From Deltaproteobacteria bacterium (GTDB taxonomy: Bacteria > Desulfobacterota > Binatia > UBA1149 > SPBQ01): a stretch of 64,000 nt of DNA. Of this stretch, positions 1 to 7,927 are shown in pieces. Location of the stretch: the NCBI GenBank assembly GCA_029262375.1, contig JAJCZM010000008.1:1-64000 (forward strand), given 5' to 3'. Below the pieces are notes generated by a model. It saw only the letters and a list, made by a program, of their open reading frames with translations, did no database searches and was not told the DNA's origin. How positions within the stretch are numbered: position 1 is the first letter of the stretch; the number at the start of each line of letters is the position of its first letter. A program made the position numbers and the translations under genes.

Positions 1-26
1 GGGGCCTTCGGGCCCCCTTTCTTTTT
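1..26 (+). terminator. Rho-independent terminator of an upstream gene
   Basis: GGGGCC and GGCCCC form a six-pair stem around a UUCG tetraloop, followed by a T-rich run (CTTTCTTTTT). The stem may extend past the left window edge. It presumably ends a plus-strand gene lying outside the window. Confidence 0.75.
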
Positions 27-162
27 GGCGTTCTCACCAAGCCCCCACCGTCGTCTGTGCCGCAAACCGCGAAGCGCAATCGCGGAAGCGACAAAGGGCC
101 TAACCCGGGCGGTGGAGATGCGTTAAGACCGTAACATTTCTTGCTTTTCGCGAGTCGGAAGC

Positions 163-191
163 TTGAGTAGCACGGCCACTTTACCTATTGT
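163..191 (+). promoter_or_regulatory. Candidate sigma-70 promoter for the dockerin-like gene
   Basis: TTGAGT at 163-168 and TATTGT at 186-191 are separated by 17 nt, each matching its consensus hexamer at four of six positions. Transcription would start near 198, giving a leader of about 43 nt that holds a near-perfect Shine-Dalgarno (AAGGAGGAT, 224-232). Between the terminator at the left edge and this site I see nothing else. The match is by eye only. Confidence 0.4.
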
Positions 192-240
192 CGTGGCTCT
201 TCTCACTCGCCCCACCTGTCCCCAAGGAGGATATTTCGGA

Positions 241-2169
241 ATGACCAGGCGACTACTTCTCAATGTACGTACGATCGCGCTCATCGCCCTACTGGCGGTG
301 GCCACGTTCGCTACACCACAGATTTCATCCGCAGCGCAAGGCGACTGCGGTCAACCCGTGTCCAATGGGCCCAACCCGGTTGCTTCCGACGCGCTGAACG
401 CACTGAGCGCGGCGGTCGGACTCGTAAGCTGCGACCTCAGCATCTGCGATGTGAACTGCAACGGCACCATCACGGCACCCGACGCACTGAGTATTTTGAA
501 CGTAGCAGTCAGCCTGCCCGTCGAGGGTTTCTGCGAGTGCGGCCCGACGACGACGGGCCCGACGCTGGACACAACGACCACGACGTCAACGACCACGACG
601 TCAACGACGACGACGACGACAATGAACGGTGAGCTCGGCCTCCCCTGCACATCCGCAGAGTTCTTCGCCAAGGCCGGCTCCGACCTCGATACCGGTTGGA
701 AGGGCACGGGCCACAACGCTGAGATCATCGAAGGCGCGTCGATCACGTTCGCAGTGGTCAAGCGTTGCTCTGCCGGCGCGATGGAAGAGTGCCAGATCGA
801 TGAAGACTGCGCGGCAGGCACTTGCAAGGCCACTTGCAACTGCAACCCGGGGTCGACCGATACCGAGTGCGAAGTGACCGGTCCGACCAGTCGCTCGCAG
901 TGCGTCAGTGATACGTCGGTCGAGTGCACCGCGAACACCGATTGCGGCGGCAGCGGCGGAAACCTTTGCGTGACGTTCTTCGGACCGCCGCTACCGTTGG
1001 CGGCCTCCGGCGTACCGGTCTGCGTTACCACGTACTTCCAGGAGCCGCTTACGGGCACCGCCGACTCCGCGACGGGTCAAGGCGTTGCGGCGGCGTTCCT
1101 GCGATCACGTGTCCACCTGGGCATCAACCTCGACACACCTTGCCCGCGTTGCGGCGACTTCGCTCCCGGCGGAGGCGGCCTCGAGGTCGGCGATATGACC
1201 ACTTGCGACGGCGGACCAAAGAACGGTGTGGCCTGCACGGTGGAAGCCATCAGCCCGACGTTCGGCGGCGTGTCCTCGGACTGCCCACCCGATACGAGTG
1301 CCAGTGTTGCGGGTCAGGGTCTGAACATTAGGTTCCGAGAGACCTCGACACAGACCGTGTCGAGGACTGCAAATCTGGTTTGCGCCTCCCCCTTCGACGG
1401 ATTCCATCCGTCGTCCGGTACGGCAGCGTGCTTGAATGACTTCAGCGCCTGCGACACCAACTCCGACTGTCCGGGGTCGATCTGCGGTGTCTACTGTCAC
1501 TGCGGCTTCTGCGCGGATGACGTCGCCGGTACCAACCTCGATCCGAACGAGCCTTGCTTCGACGATCTCGACTGCGACGGCAGGGTGTGCACCAGCAACC
1601 CTGCCAACATCAATGAAAGTCAGGAGAACGCCAACGCCTGTCAGAGTCTCGTCTGTGGCGAAGTCAACGCAGAGGAGTGTTGCACCGACGGCGAGGAGGG
1701 GTGCGCCTCGCCCACGGGACTGGTCGGCGAATGTAACGAGATCCCGGCGGCCTGTTCGAACAACCAGCAGTGCGTGACGGGCGGCAACGGCGATACTTGT
1801 ATCCTGGAGCCGACGGCATGTTTCGAAAGCACCATCACGCGAACGGGCACACCGTCGCCGTTGGGTAGCTACTGCACCGACGATCCCGCTGTCGGCGCAT
1901 GCACTTCCAACGCCGATTGTGCTGTGGGTGCGTGCACGCCGGATAGTGCGGAGCCGACCACTGCAGCTCTGTTCTGTGTGCCGGCGACGGCTTCGAGCGC
2001 GATCAACGGTGCGGCCGGTACGCCTGGTCCGGGCGCCATCGAATTCAGAAGCGCGATCATCACCTGCCGCTGCGGCGACGGTGTGGTGGGTTGTGACGAA
2101 GCATGCGATGACGGCAACAACACGAGCGACGACGGCTGCGATCAGGCCTGCCGTATCGAACTACCGTAA
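241..2169 (+). CDS. Secreted Cys-rich protein with dockerin-like repeat and Thr-rich linker
   Basis: 642 residues from the ATG at 241, chosen because AAGGAGGAT lies 9-10 nt upstream; the reading frame is also open to 163 but without such a site. Residues 1-32 form a signal peptide (basic start, hydrophobic LIALLAVATF). Residues about 40-92 hold two Asp/Asn-rich segments (NGPNPVASDALNAL and DVNCNGTITAPDALSIL) like the duplicated calcium-binding loop of type I dockerins. A Thr/Ser run spans 111-127. The rest is very Cys-rich with no known catalytic motif, and it ends in CGDGVVGCDEACDDGNN, typical of Myxococcus Cys-rich repeats. Export and disulfide bonding are well supported. Binding to a cohesin partner is inference; the cohesin-like lipoprotein downstream is the obvious candidate. 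Confidence 0.85.
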   Translation: MTRRLLLNVRTIALIALLAVATFATPQISSAAQGDCGQPVSNGPNPVASDALNALSAAVGLVSCDLSICDVNCNGTITAPDALSILNVAVSLPVEGFCECGPTTTGPTLDTTTTTSTTTTSTTTTTTMNGELGLPCTSAEFFAKAGSDLDTGWKGTGHNAEIIEGASITFAVVKRCSAGAMEECQIDEDCAAGTCKATCNCNPGSTDTECEVTGPTSRSQCVSDTSVECTANTDCGGSGGNLCVTFFGPPLPLAASGVPVCVTTYFQEPLTGTADSATGQGVAAAFLRSRVHLGINLDTPCPRCGDFAPGGGGLEVGDMTTCDGGPKNGVACTVEAISPTFGGVSSDCPPDTSASVAGQGLNIRFRETSTQTVSRTANLVCASPFDGFHPSSGTAACLNDFSACDTNSDCPGSICGVYCHCGFCADDVAGTNLDPNEPCFDDLDCDGRVCTSNPANINESQENANACQSLVCGEVNAEECCTDGEEGCASPTGLVGECNEIPAACSNNQQCVTGGNGDTCILEPTACFESTITRTGTPSPLGSYCTDDPAVGACTSNADCAVGACTPDSAEPTTAALFCVPATASSAINGAAGTPGPGAIEFRSAIITCRCGDGVVGCDEACDDGNNTSDDGCDQACRIELP

Positions 2170-2230
2170 CGGCTAGAGCACAACGCGCAGTGGCCGGTGC
2201 TCAGCACCGACCACTGCGCCGAGACCGAAG

Positions 2231-2263
2231 AGCCCGGCTCCCCTCGAGGGAGCCGGGCTTTTT
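2231..2263 (+). terminator. Rho-independent terminator after the dockerin-like gene
   Basis: A perfect 12-bp stem (AGCCCGGCTCCC paired with GGGAGCCGGGCT) with a 5-nt loop is followed by TTTTT. It lies 60 nt past the stop codon and separates this gene from the lipoprotein operon. Confidence 0.9.
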
Positions 2264-2398
2264 CGTGGGCGCGCGATTGTTTTGGCGGCCACGGCTACCA
2301 GTCCCACTGCCGCTGGGAGGATTGATCCTGATTGATCCGTCCCGGGGAGGGTCTGCGCCAAACCGCCGAGAACCGCACCGTCTGCGTCCGAGGCCTGC

Positions 2399-2427
2399 TT
2401 GTACGGTTAAAGCTGCTACCCTATAGG
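2399..2427 (+). promoter_or_regulatory. Weak candidate promoter for the lipoprotein operon
   Basis: TTGTAC (2399-2404) and TATAGG (2422-2427) are 17 nt apart. The -35 match is poor, so this is tentative. It lies 65 nt before the lipoprotein start. The rest of the gap between 2264 and 2492 shows no gene or strong structure. Confidence 0.3.
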
Positions 2428-2492
2428 GTGCAAGGGTCGTGGCAGCCGCCTAGGCCGCACGAGTAACTCTACTGAAACCGGGAGCGATAACG

Positions 2493-3665
2493 ATGGGTAA
2501 GTTGGGACAGCAAATCTGCTTGTTTGTGGGCATTGCGGCGCTGGCCGCCACGGTGATCGGCTGCGGCAACAAGACGGAACCGGCCGAGGTCGTCATCTCG
2601 CTCGATGAGGCGGTACAGCCCCTTACCAGCGCTAAGGTTGTCGTCGACTACTCCAAGGCATCAGCGAAGCCGCAAATCGCCGGCGGTTCGCCCGCTTGTT
2701 TCGCGCTCCCTCCCGATGTCACCGCCGATTTCAGCGACGACGGAGCCGGGCACCTCACGATCGACGTCAGAGCACGACGCGCGTTCGCCGCACCGATCGA
2801 TCTGGCCGTTTGTCGGATGATTCCGGATTCCGCCGACATCGCCGCAGCGACCATATCAGCCAGCCTCGCGGTCACGCTTTCTTCAGCTACCGACACGAAG
2901 GGAGAACAACTCGACGACCGTCGCCTGGCCATGACGCGCTCCGGCGGTCGCGATGTCGCAACTGCCGCGCCCAGCGGATCGTCGAATGGCACCGGCGGCA
3001 CCGGTACGGGCACGAACACCGGCAGGCCCTCCTCCGGCGGCTCGGCCGCGACGGCTCACAGTAGCGGCAGTGGAAGTGGTAGCGGAGCAGGATCGCTCGG
3101 AGAATCGCTGCGGCAGCGCAACACCGGTAACGCCGCAAAGGAACTCGAACGCGAGGCAGAGCGCGCGGCGCGCGCTGCTGAACGTGTAGACAAAAAGGCC
3201 GCTGATGCTTCGGGACGCGGCGGCAACGCAGCGGATGCAGCCAACGAGGCACTCGGCACACCCGATCCCGACGCCGAGAACGACCCCGGCGTGAGCCGTT
3301 CCACTCCGAGCTACGATGTCACCGCCGAGGTATTGAACAACGCCGGACTCCTTGGCGCACTTCAGTTCGACATCAATCACACCGGCGCCAGCGGCGGCTG
3401 GCAAGGCGCCGGCGGCGGCGTGCGCTGTCAATGGCAAACCGGCGGCGGTCTGCAAACCTGCAACGATATCGGCGGCGGTCGCGTGCGCTGCGCACTGGTC
3501 GAGATTGCGGGAATTCAGACGCCCACACGCGTCGTGACGTGCACCTTCAAGACGAGCGACAGCCTGAGCGCCTCGAACTTCGACGTATCGGTTGTCGATG
3601 CAAGCACGCCGGACTTCGATCCCGCGTCGCCGAACATGGCAGTGACCTCGGTAGCGAAGCGCTAA
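2493..3665 (+). CDS. Lipoprotein with two cohesin-like segments
   Basis: 390 residues. GGAG at 2481-2484 supports the ATG. The N-terminus has a hydrophobic stretch ending in the lipobox-like VIGC (Cys24), so the mature protein is probably lipid-anchored. Residues about 30-140 and 275-390 have the beta-rich rhythm of cohesin-type domains; the second has 'GALQFDINHTGA', a Cys-containing middle and 'TRVVTCTFKTS'. They are separated by a Gly/Ser-rich linker and an Ala/Glu/Arg-rich, probably helical stretch (about 205-245). No catalytic residues are evident. The gene is followed after 16 nt by the TMTC-like gene, suggesting co-transcription. A scaffold or docking role is inferred from the dockerin-like gene upstream. 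The cohesin call is by pattern, so other immunoglobulin-like folds are possible. Confidence 0.7.
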   Translation: MGKLGQQICLFVGIAALAATVIGCGNKTEPAEVVISLDEAVQPLTSAKVVVDYSKASAKPQIAGGSPACFALPPDVTADFSDDGAGHLTIDVRARRAFAAPIDLAVCRMIPDSADIAAATISASLAVTLSSATDTKGEQLDDRRLAMTRSGGRDVATAAPSGSSNGTGGTGTGTNTGRPSSGGSAATAHSSGSGSGSGAGSLGESLRQRNTGNAAKELEREAERAARAAERVDKKAADASGRGGNAADAANEALGTPDPDAENDPGVSRSTPSYDVTAEVLNNAGLLGALQFDINHTGASGGWQGAGGGVRCQWQTGGGLQTCNDIGGGRVRCALVEIAGIQTPTRVVTCTFKTSDSLSASNFDVSVVDASTPDFDPASPNMAVTSVAKR

Positions 3666-3681
3666 GGCGCGCGGCGCCGGG

Positions 3682-5565
3682 GTGAGCAAAGCTTGGCGCT
3701 TTGGCCGAGGTGCGATGGCGGCCACCCTCGTGGGGTTGGCGCTGGTCGCGTTCGCTGCGGCGATTAACTCTCCGATGGTGTCGGACGACCGGCTTGCCAT
3801 CGCCGCGAATGAACACGTAGTAGACGGCGCAAGCGCCTACGACATCTTCTCCAACTTCTCCTGGTGGGGTCGCGTGCGCGGCGATGCGCCCGGCTACCGA
3901 CCGCTCGTCACGCTGAGTTACGCATGGACCTGGGCCGTCTCCGGAGGCGACCCATTCGCCTACCACATCGTGAACATCGCGCTGCATGCACTCGTGGTGT
4001 GGCTCACATTCATCGCGGCAATGAGACTGGGGCTCGATCGTTGGGCGGCCTTCTGGGGGGCGGCACTGTTCGCGGTGCTGCCGATCCATTCGGAAGCTGT
4101 GATCTGGACCGTCGGCCGCGCCGAACTGATGGCCGCAGCAGCGTGGGCCACCGCGCTCATATCCCTCATCGACTATCGAAAGAAGGGGAGCGGCGGTGCA
4201 CTCGCACTGGCGTCTGTCGCGTTGCTCGTGGGGCTGTTCTGCAAAGAGAACGCCATCACGATCCTCGCAGCGCCGGTAGTCTTGGCGATCGTGATCCCGC
4301 TGCCGGAGCGAAGACGCAATCGCGATCTCGTCGCACTGGTCGCACTGATCGCGATCGTGGTCGTCTATTTCGCCATACGCTCAGCGTCGGGCCCGATGCT
4401 GCCGGGCAAGGCACCTGATCAACTCGACAATCCTTTGTCGGGCCTCGGAGCCATCGAGCGTACCACCGGCGCGCTGGCGCTGCTGGGTCGGTACCTGTGG
4501 CTCACGATCTGGCCGGGACCGTTCTCCGTCGACTACTCCTACAACGCCCTGGGCATCTCGGAAGGATTCACGGGCGATCGCTATAGTCTGTTCGGATTGA
4601 TCGCGCTCGCAGGTCTGGCCGCGGCGGCTGTGCGCGCGCGCAGAAACCTGCCGGCGGTCACCGTCGCGTTGTGTATGACCGCGGCCGCCTACTCGATCGT
4701 CTCCAACTCCATCGTGCTAATCGGAACCGTCATGGGGGAGAGACTGTTTTATCTCCCGACTCTCGGGCTATGCATCGCCGTGGGTCCAGCCGCCGCGCGT
4801 GCGGCCGACTGGTCGGCAGGTCGCGGCAAGTGGGGCCTGGCCGCGATCGGCCTGCTGGCACTGCTGCTGGACTGGCAACGCGCCCGCGTGTGGAACGATC
4901 CAGTCACGTTGTTCGAGTCCGCCGCCGCGGCACACCCCACTAGCGCCCGCGCACACATGGAACTCGGATCCGCGTACGGCGCAGCAGGGCGCCTCGACGA
5001 TGCGGTCGCGGCGTTCGGACGTTCTGTGGAAGTAAAGCCCGACTACGGGGCGGCCTGGTACAATCTGGCCAACCTGTACGCGCGCGCAGCGCGCAACGAC
5101 GAAGCCATCGAAACGTACCAGCGCGCCGTCGAATTCGCGCCTAAGCTGACTCCGGCCTGGTTCAACCTGGGAATGGTCTATCGGGTCAAGGGAGACTGGG
5201 CGAAGGCCCAGGGCGCCTTCGCGCGTGCGACGCAGATATCCCCCGGCGACGGAGAATCGCAGATGGCGTACGGCGATACCTTGCTCGGGCTAGGTCGCAA
5301 TCGAGAAGCCGCCGACGCGTACACAGCCGCCCTCGCGGCGGGCGTCAGCGCGTCCCTGGCGGGAGTGAACCGAGGGGTAGCGCGCGAGCGCTTGGAGGGC
5401 TGCGAGGCCGCCCTACCCGACTACCTCGCCGTGGCTCGCGAGTTCCCCACACACGGCACCGCCGTCACCAATGCCGTCAATTGCTTGCATGCCCTGGGAC
5501 GATCCGAGGAGGCCGAAAAAGTGCTCGCTCGGGCAGGAGTTGCAAACCGGAATACCGGCCGTTAA
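3682..5565 (+). CDS. TMTC-like GT-C membrane protein with C-terminal TPR repeats
   Basis: 627 residues from a GTG 16 nt after the lipoprotein. The N-terminal 395 residues contain about ten hydrophobic segments. An acidic pair lies in the first outer loop (SDDRLA, about residue 35), followed by 'YRPLVTLSY', 'HIVNIALHAL' and 'VLPIHSEAVIWTVGRAELMAA'. This order of motifs resembles the TMTC family of GT-C O-mannosyltransferases, where the acidic residues of the first loop are catalytic. Residues about 420-615 form five or so TPR units. The family comparison suggests transfer of a sugar from a lipid carrier to exported proteins. The substrate is unknown; the Thr-rich linker of the upstream secreted protein is a tempting candidate. 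Bacterial membrane-TPR proteins of this type are rarely characterised, so the activity is an inference. Confidence 0.75.
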   Translation: MSKAWRFGRGAMAATLVGLALVAFAAAINSPMVSDDRLAIAANEHVVDGASAYDIFSNFSWWGRVRGDAPGYRPLVTLSYAWTWAVSGGDPFAYHIVNIALHALVVWLTFIAAMRLGLDRWAAFWGAALFAVLPIHSEAVIWTVGRAELMAAAAWATALISLIDYRKKGSGGALALASVALLVGLFCKENAITILAAPVVLAIVIPLPERRRNRDLVALVALIAIVVVYFAIRSASGPMLPGKAPDQLDNPLSGLGAIERTTGALALLGRYLWLTIWPGPFSVDYSYNALGISEGFTGDRYSLFGLIALAGLAAAAVRARRNLPAVTVALCMTAAAYSIVSNSIVLIGTVMGERLFYLPTLGLCIAVGPAAARAADWSAGRGKWGLAAIGLLALLLDWQRARVWNDPVTLFESAAAAHPTSARAHMELGSAYGAAGRLDDAVAAFGRSVEVKPDYGAAWYNLANLYARAARNDEAIETYQRAVEFAPKLTPAWFNLGMVYRVKGDWAKAQGAFARATQISPGDGESQMAYGDTLLGLGRNREAADAYTAALAAGVSASLAGVNRGVARERLEGCEAALPDYLAVAREFPTHGTAVTNAVNCLHALGRSEEAEKVLARAGVANRNTGR

Positions 5566-5578
5566 TGTTTTTCGCACC

Positions 5579-6832
5579 GTGACTCATAATTCCCGGGAAT
5601 CTCGGGGAAAACAGCAACAGCGTGAGCAAAGCCGCTTCACCCGACTAATGTACGGTGGTGTCGCTCTTTCTCTCGTCGGCGTCGCGCTGGCTCTTACCCT
5701 CACCTACGTCCATGCGCAGATCGACAAGCATGCCGGCGCGTATACGAGCTTTTGCAACGTAAACGACTCGGTCAACTGCGATCGCGTGTTGACGAGCCCA
5801 TTCGCGATGTTCGCGGGTGTTCCGATCGCTTGGTGGGCAATACTCGCCTACGGCGGCCTGGCGGGGGCCTTTTTCGTCGCTGCCCGCAGCCGCGGTGCAC
5901 GCAGGTTCTCGGCCCTGCGACTGGCATCCATTGGCACGATAGGATCGGTCGCGTTCTCTCTCTACATGGCGGCGGTGTCGCTGTTCGTTCTGAGCACGGT
6001 ATGCCTGATGTGCAGCGGCTTGTACCTCGTCACGGCTTGTCTCATGGGCGTTGTCATCGCCGCACCGGCCGCGCACAAAGCCGCAGGCGGTCGCGATGCG
6101 GTTCTTCCCGGCGGCCTATTGGGATCGATCGCCGCGGCCATCGCCGCTGTCGCGGCTATCGCGATCCTGACCTGGCCCAGCCAGGACACCATCGCCCTTT
6201 CGACATCGGCCAGTCTGGAGACGATTCGCGAGAGCGATGAGGAATTCTTCGACTGGTACATGGCCCTACCGGTGTTAGACGCTGCCAGCACTGGGGTCGG
6301 GGCTTCCGACAAGCCCGTCACTATCGTGGAATTCTCGGACTTCGAATGCGGCTTCTGTAAGAAGAACCATGAACTGCTGGCTGCTCTAAAAGCCAGACTG
6401 GGCGGGCTAGTGAACATCGTTTACCGGCATTTTCCCCTCGATGCCGCTTGCAACGATGCCCTCCAAAGCTCCATCCACCATCACGCATGTCGGGCCGCCC
6501 AAGCGGCGGAGTGCGCCGGCGCCCAGGGACGCTTCGACGAGATGTGCGACGCTCTGTTCGACAATCAGAAGCGGCTGTTCGGCGAAATGCTCACCAAGCT
6601 CGCCGTCAAACTCCAGCTGGATACGGATGCGTTCGCCGACTGCATGGCCGACGACGCTTCGCTCAAGAAGGTGCTTGCCGACGCACGCGCGGGCAACCGC
6701 TTGAAGCTCACCTCGACTCCCACGCTCTTCATCAATGGGCGAATGGTGAAGGGAACGTTCGAAACACCCGACGGCTACGATCGCGCCGTGCTGATCGAGG
6801 CACGTCTGGCGGAAGGCCACACTCTCGACTGA
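5579..6832 (+). CDS. VKOR-DsbA fusion, disulfide-forming enzyme
   Basis: About 417 residues. The frame opens at 5471, inside the preceding gene; I prefer the GTG at 5579, with ATG 5648 as an alternative because no clear ribosome site decides. Residues about 25-185 are a vitamin K epoxide reductase domain with five hydrophobic helices, the outer-loop Cys pair 'FCNVNDSVNCDRV' and the quinone-linked pair 'CLMC'. The C-terminal part (from about 230) is a thioredoxin-fold DsbA-like domain with active site CGFC and cis-Pro loop 'STPTLF'. In known fusions the VKOR part passes electrons from the thioredoxin part to quinone, so one protein does the work of DsbB plus DsbA. It lies directly behind genes for Cys-rich or Cys-containing surface proteins, which fits their oxidative folding. 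Confidence 0.92.
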   Translation: MTHNSRESRGKQQQREQSRFTRLMYGGVALSLVGVALALTLTYVHAQIDKHAGAYTSFCNVNDSVNCDRVLTSPFAMFAGVPIAWWAILAYGGLAGAFFVAARSRGARRFSALRLASIGTIGSVAFSLYMAAVSLFVLSTVCLMCSGLYLVTACLMGVVIAAPAAHKAAGGRDAVLPGGLLGSIAAAIAAVAAIAILTWPSQDTIALSTSASLETIRESDEEFFDWYMALPVLDAASTGVGASDKPVTIVEFSDFECGFCKKNHELLAALKARLGGLVNIVYRHFPLDAACNDALQSSIHHHACRAAQAAECAGAQGRFDEMCDALFDNQKRLFGEMLTKLAVKLQLDTDAFADCMADDASLKKVLADARAGNRLKLTSTPTLFINGRMVKGTFETPDGYDRAVLIEARLAEGHTLD

Positions 6833-6878
6833 CTGTCTGCGTTTGTCGCGGAGATCAGCTTGCGTGTCAGCTTGCTTC

Positions 6879-7175
6879 TCAGCTTCCTGCAGGCGGCGTG
6901 AGCGCCGATCGCAGGCTCTTCACACGATCGAGATCGTCGGCAAGACTCCCCAGCTGATCGACTGTCTGCGAAACAGCCGCCAACAGCTCCTCGATCTCGC
7001 GTTCATCGATCGTGCCCAGACGCCCTCTGAGCGCGTCGTATAGGCCGAGTAGATCGGTTGGGGGCGCTTCGCCTTGCGTATGTCCGTCGGCCTCAGCGTC
7101 GAGAACGGCCCGGCCCTGAGCCAACAGGGCACGCGCCCGATGGATCAATTCACGGGTGGCCGATGGGCTGCTCAC
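6879..7175 (-). CDS. Small helical protein of unknown function
   Basis: 98 residues from a GTG start. I do not recognise it. The sequence is rich in Leu, Ala, Asp and Arg, with heptad-like spacing (about residues 45-88), and reads as two or three amphipathic helices. There is no signal peptide, Cys or catalytic motif. It lies alone on the minus strand between the VKOR-DsbA gene and the luxR-type gene. Codon use is normal for the window, but no ribosome site is evident and the gene could be spurious. Confidence 0.45.
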   Translation of the reverse strand: MSSPSATRELIHRARALLAQGRAVLDAEADGHTQGEAPPTDLLGLYDALRGRLGTIDEREIEELLAAVSQTVDQLGSLADDLDRVKSLRSALTPPAGS

Positions 7176-7436
7176 GAATCGAACATAGGATACGCCGAAG
7201 CATCTGCCAAGGGGGTTCGGGGGATTTGCTTAAGACCATTGGCGTAATGATGTTCCTGGGCTACACCCGTTCGTGGGCAGACCATGGGCGGATGCAATGC
7301 CTAGAGGCCTGACTTGCAGGGTCGCAACCCGAACGGGGGAACGACTAGGTCTGTTGGTCACCCCCCTAGAGAGATTTCTCCCTGTCTTTTCAACTACATA
7401 CAGGCGGGCTCAGGAATCAGGTCAAGGGAAAACCCA

Positions 7437-7452
7437 TGGCATGGTTGTTGCT
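7437..7452 (+). promoter_or_regulatory. Candidate sigma-54 promoter for the luxR-type gene
   Basis: TGGCAT-N5-TTGCT has the invariant GG and GC dinucleotides exactly 12 nt apart, with one departure (T for C) from TGGCAC-N5-TTGCW. Transcription would begin near 7463, 60 nt before the GTG of the regulator. A short hairpin (CGCCCC, loop TCCG, GGGGCG; 7469-7484) would sit at the start of the transcript. The remainder of the gap 7176-7436 contains no gene that I can support. Confidence 0.45.
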
Positions 7453-7521
7453 CACTTAGGGGGCTAGGCGCCCCTCCGGGGGCGTAATACCACCCCGTGC
7501 AAATGAGGATAGAGAACCACC

Positions 7522-7827
7522 GTGAAAAGCTACCTAATGAACAGCCAACCAGCCGAGGCGGCGAGCTCCCAAGCTCCCGCTGAACAGCCTGCTGCTGAGG
7601 GCTCCACTTTCCGAATGGATCGTGAGCGTCCGAAGCCCAACCTGACCGAGCGCGAGAAAGAAGTACTGCGCCTGGTCTGCGACGGCCTGACCAATGCCGA
7701 GATTGCAGCCTGCCTGCACGTCTCTCGCGAGACCGTCAAGTCGGAGCTCAAGCGCATCTTCCGCAAGATCGGCGTCGGCAACCGCACGCAGGCTGCCGTT
7801 CTGCTGGTCAAGAACCAGTGGATCTAA
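7522..7827 (+). CDS. Small LuxR-type (GerE) DNA-binding regulator
   Basis: 101 residues. The GTG at 7522 has GAGGA at 7505-7509; the ATG five codons on has none. Residues about 35-100 are a LuxR/GerE helix-turn-helix: 'LTEREKEVLRLVCDGLTNAEIAACLHVSRETVK' carries the usual E-x-E-V-L and N-x-E-I-A pattern, cut here for length. There is no receiver or ligand-binding domain, only a short polar N-terminal tail, so it is a solo DNA-binding protein whose trigger cannot be read from sequence. It is transcribed alone, possibly from a sigma-54 promoter, and is followed by a hairpin terminator. Its targets are unknown. Confidence 0.88.
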   Translation: MKSYLMNSQPAEAASSQAPAEQPAAEGSTFRMDRERPKPNLTEREKEVLRLVCDGLTNAEIAACLHVSRETVKSELKRIFRKIGVGNRTQAAVLLVKNQWI

Positions 7828-7877
7828 TCGGATCCTGACCCTCTCGGCCTAGAGCCGATGGCGCTTCACCCTGGGCA

Positions 7878-7910
7878 ACGCGCGCTGTACGCTACCGACA
7901 GCGCGCGTTT
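7878..7910 (+). terminator. Hairpin terminator after the luxR-type gene
   Basis: ACGCGCGCTGT pairs perfectly with ACAGCGCGCGT (11 bp) across a 9-nt loop and is followed by a short T run. It lies 50 nt after the stop and 17 nt before the protease start, so it may also affect expression of the protease. Confidence 0.6.
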
Positions 7911-7927
7911 CCCGGGCGCACAGCGCC

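Noticed and set aside
2883-3800. 305-residue minus-strand open frame opposite the cohesin-like lipoprotein
   Set aside because: It is antisense to a gene with a clear lipoprotein signal and ribosome site; its translation is Ala/Arg-rich and without a known fold.
7058-7467. Short plus-strand frames upstream of the luxR-type gene
   Set aside because: No ribosome sites, no recognisable sequence and overlap with a better-supported regulatory region.
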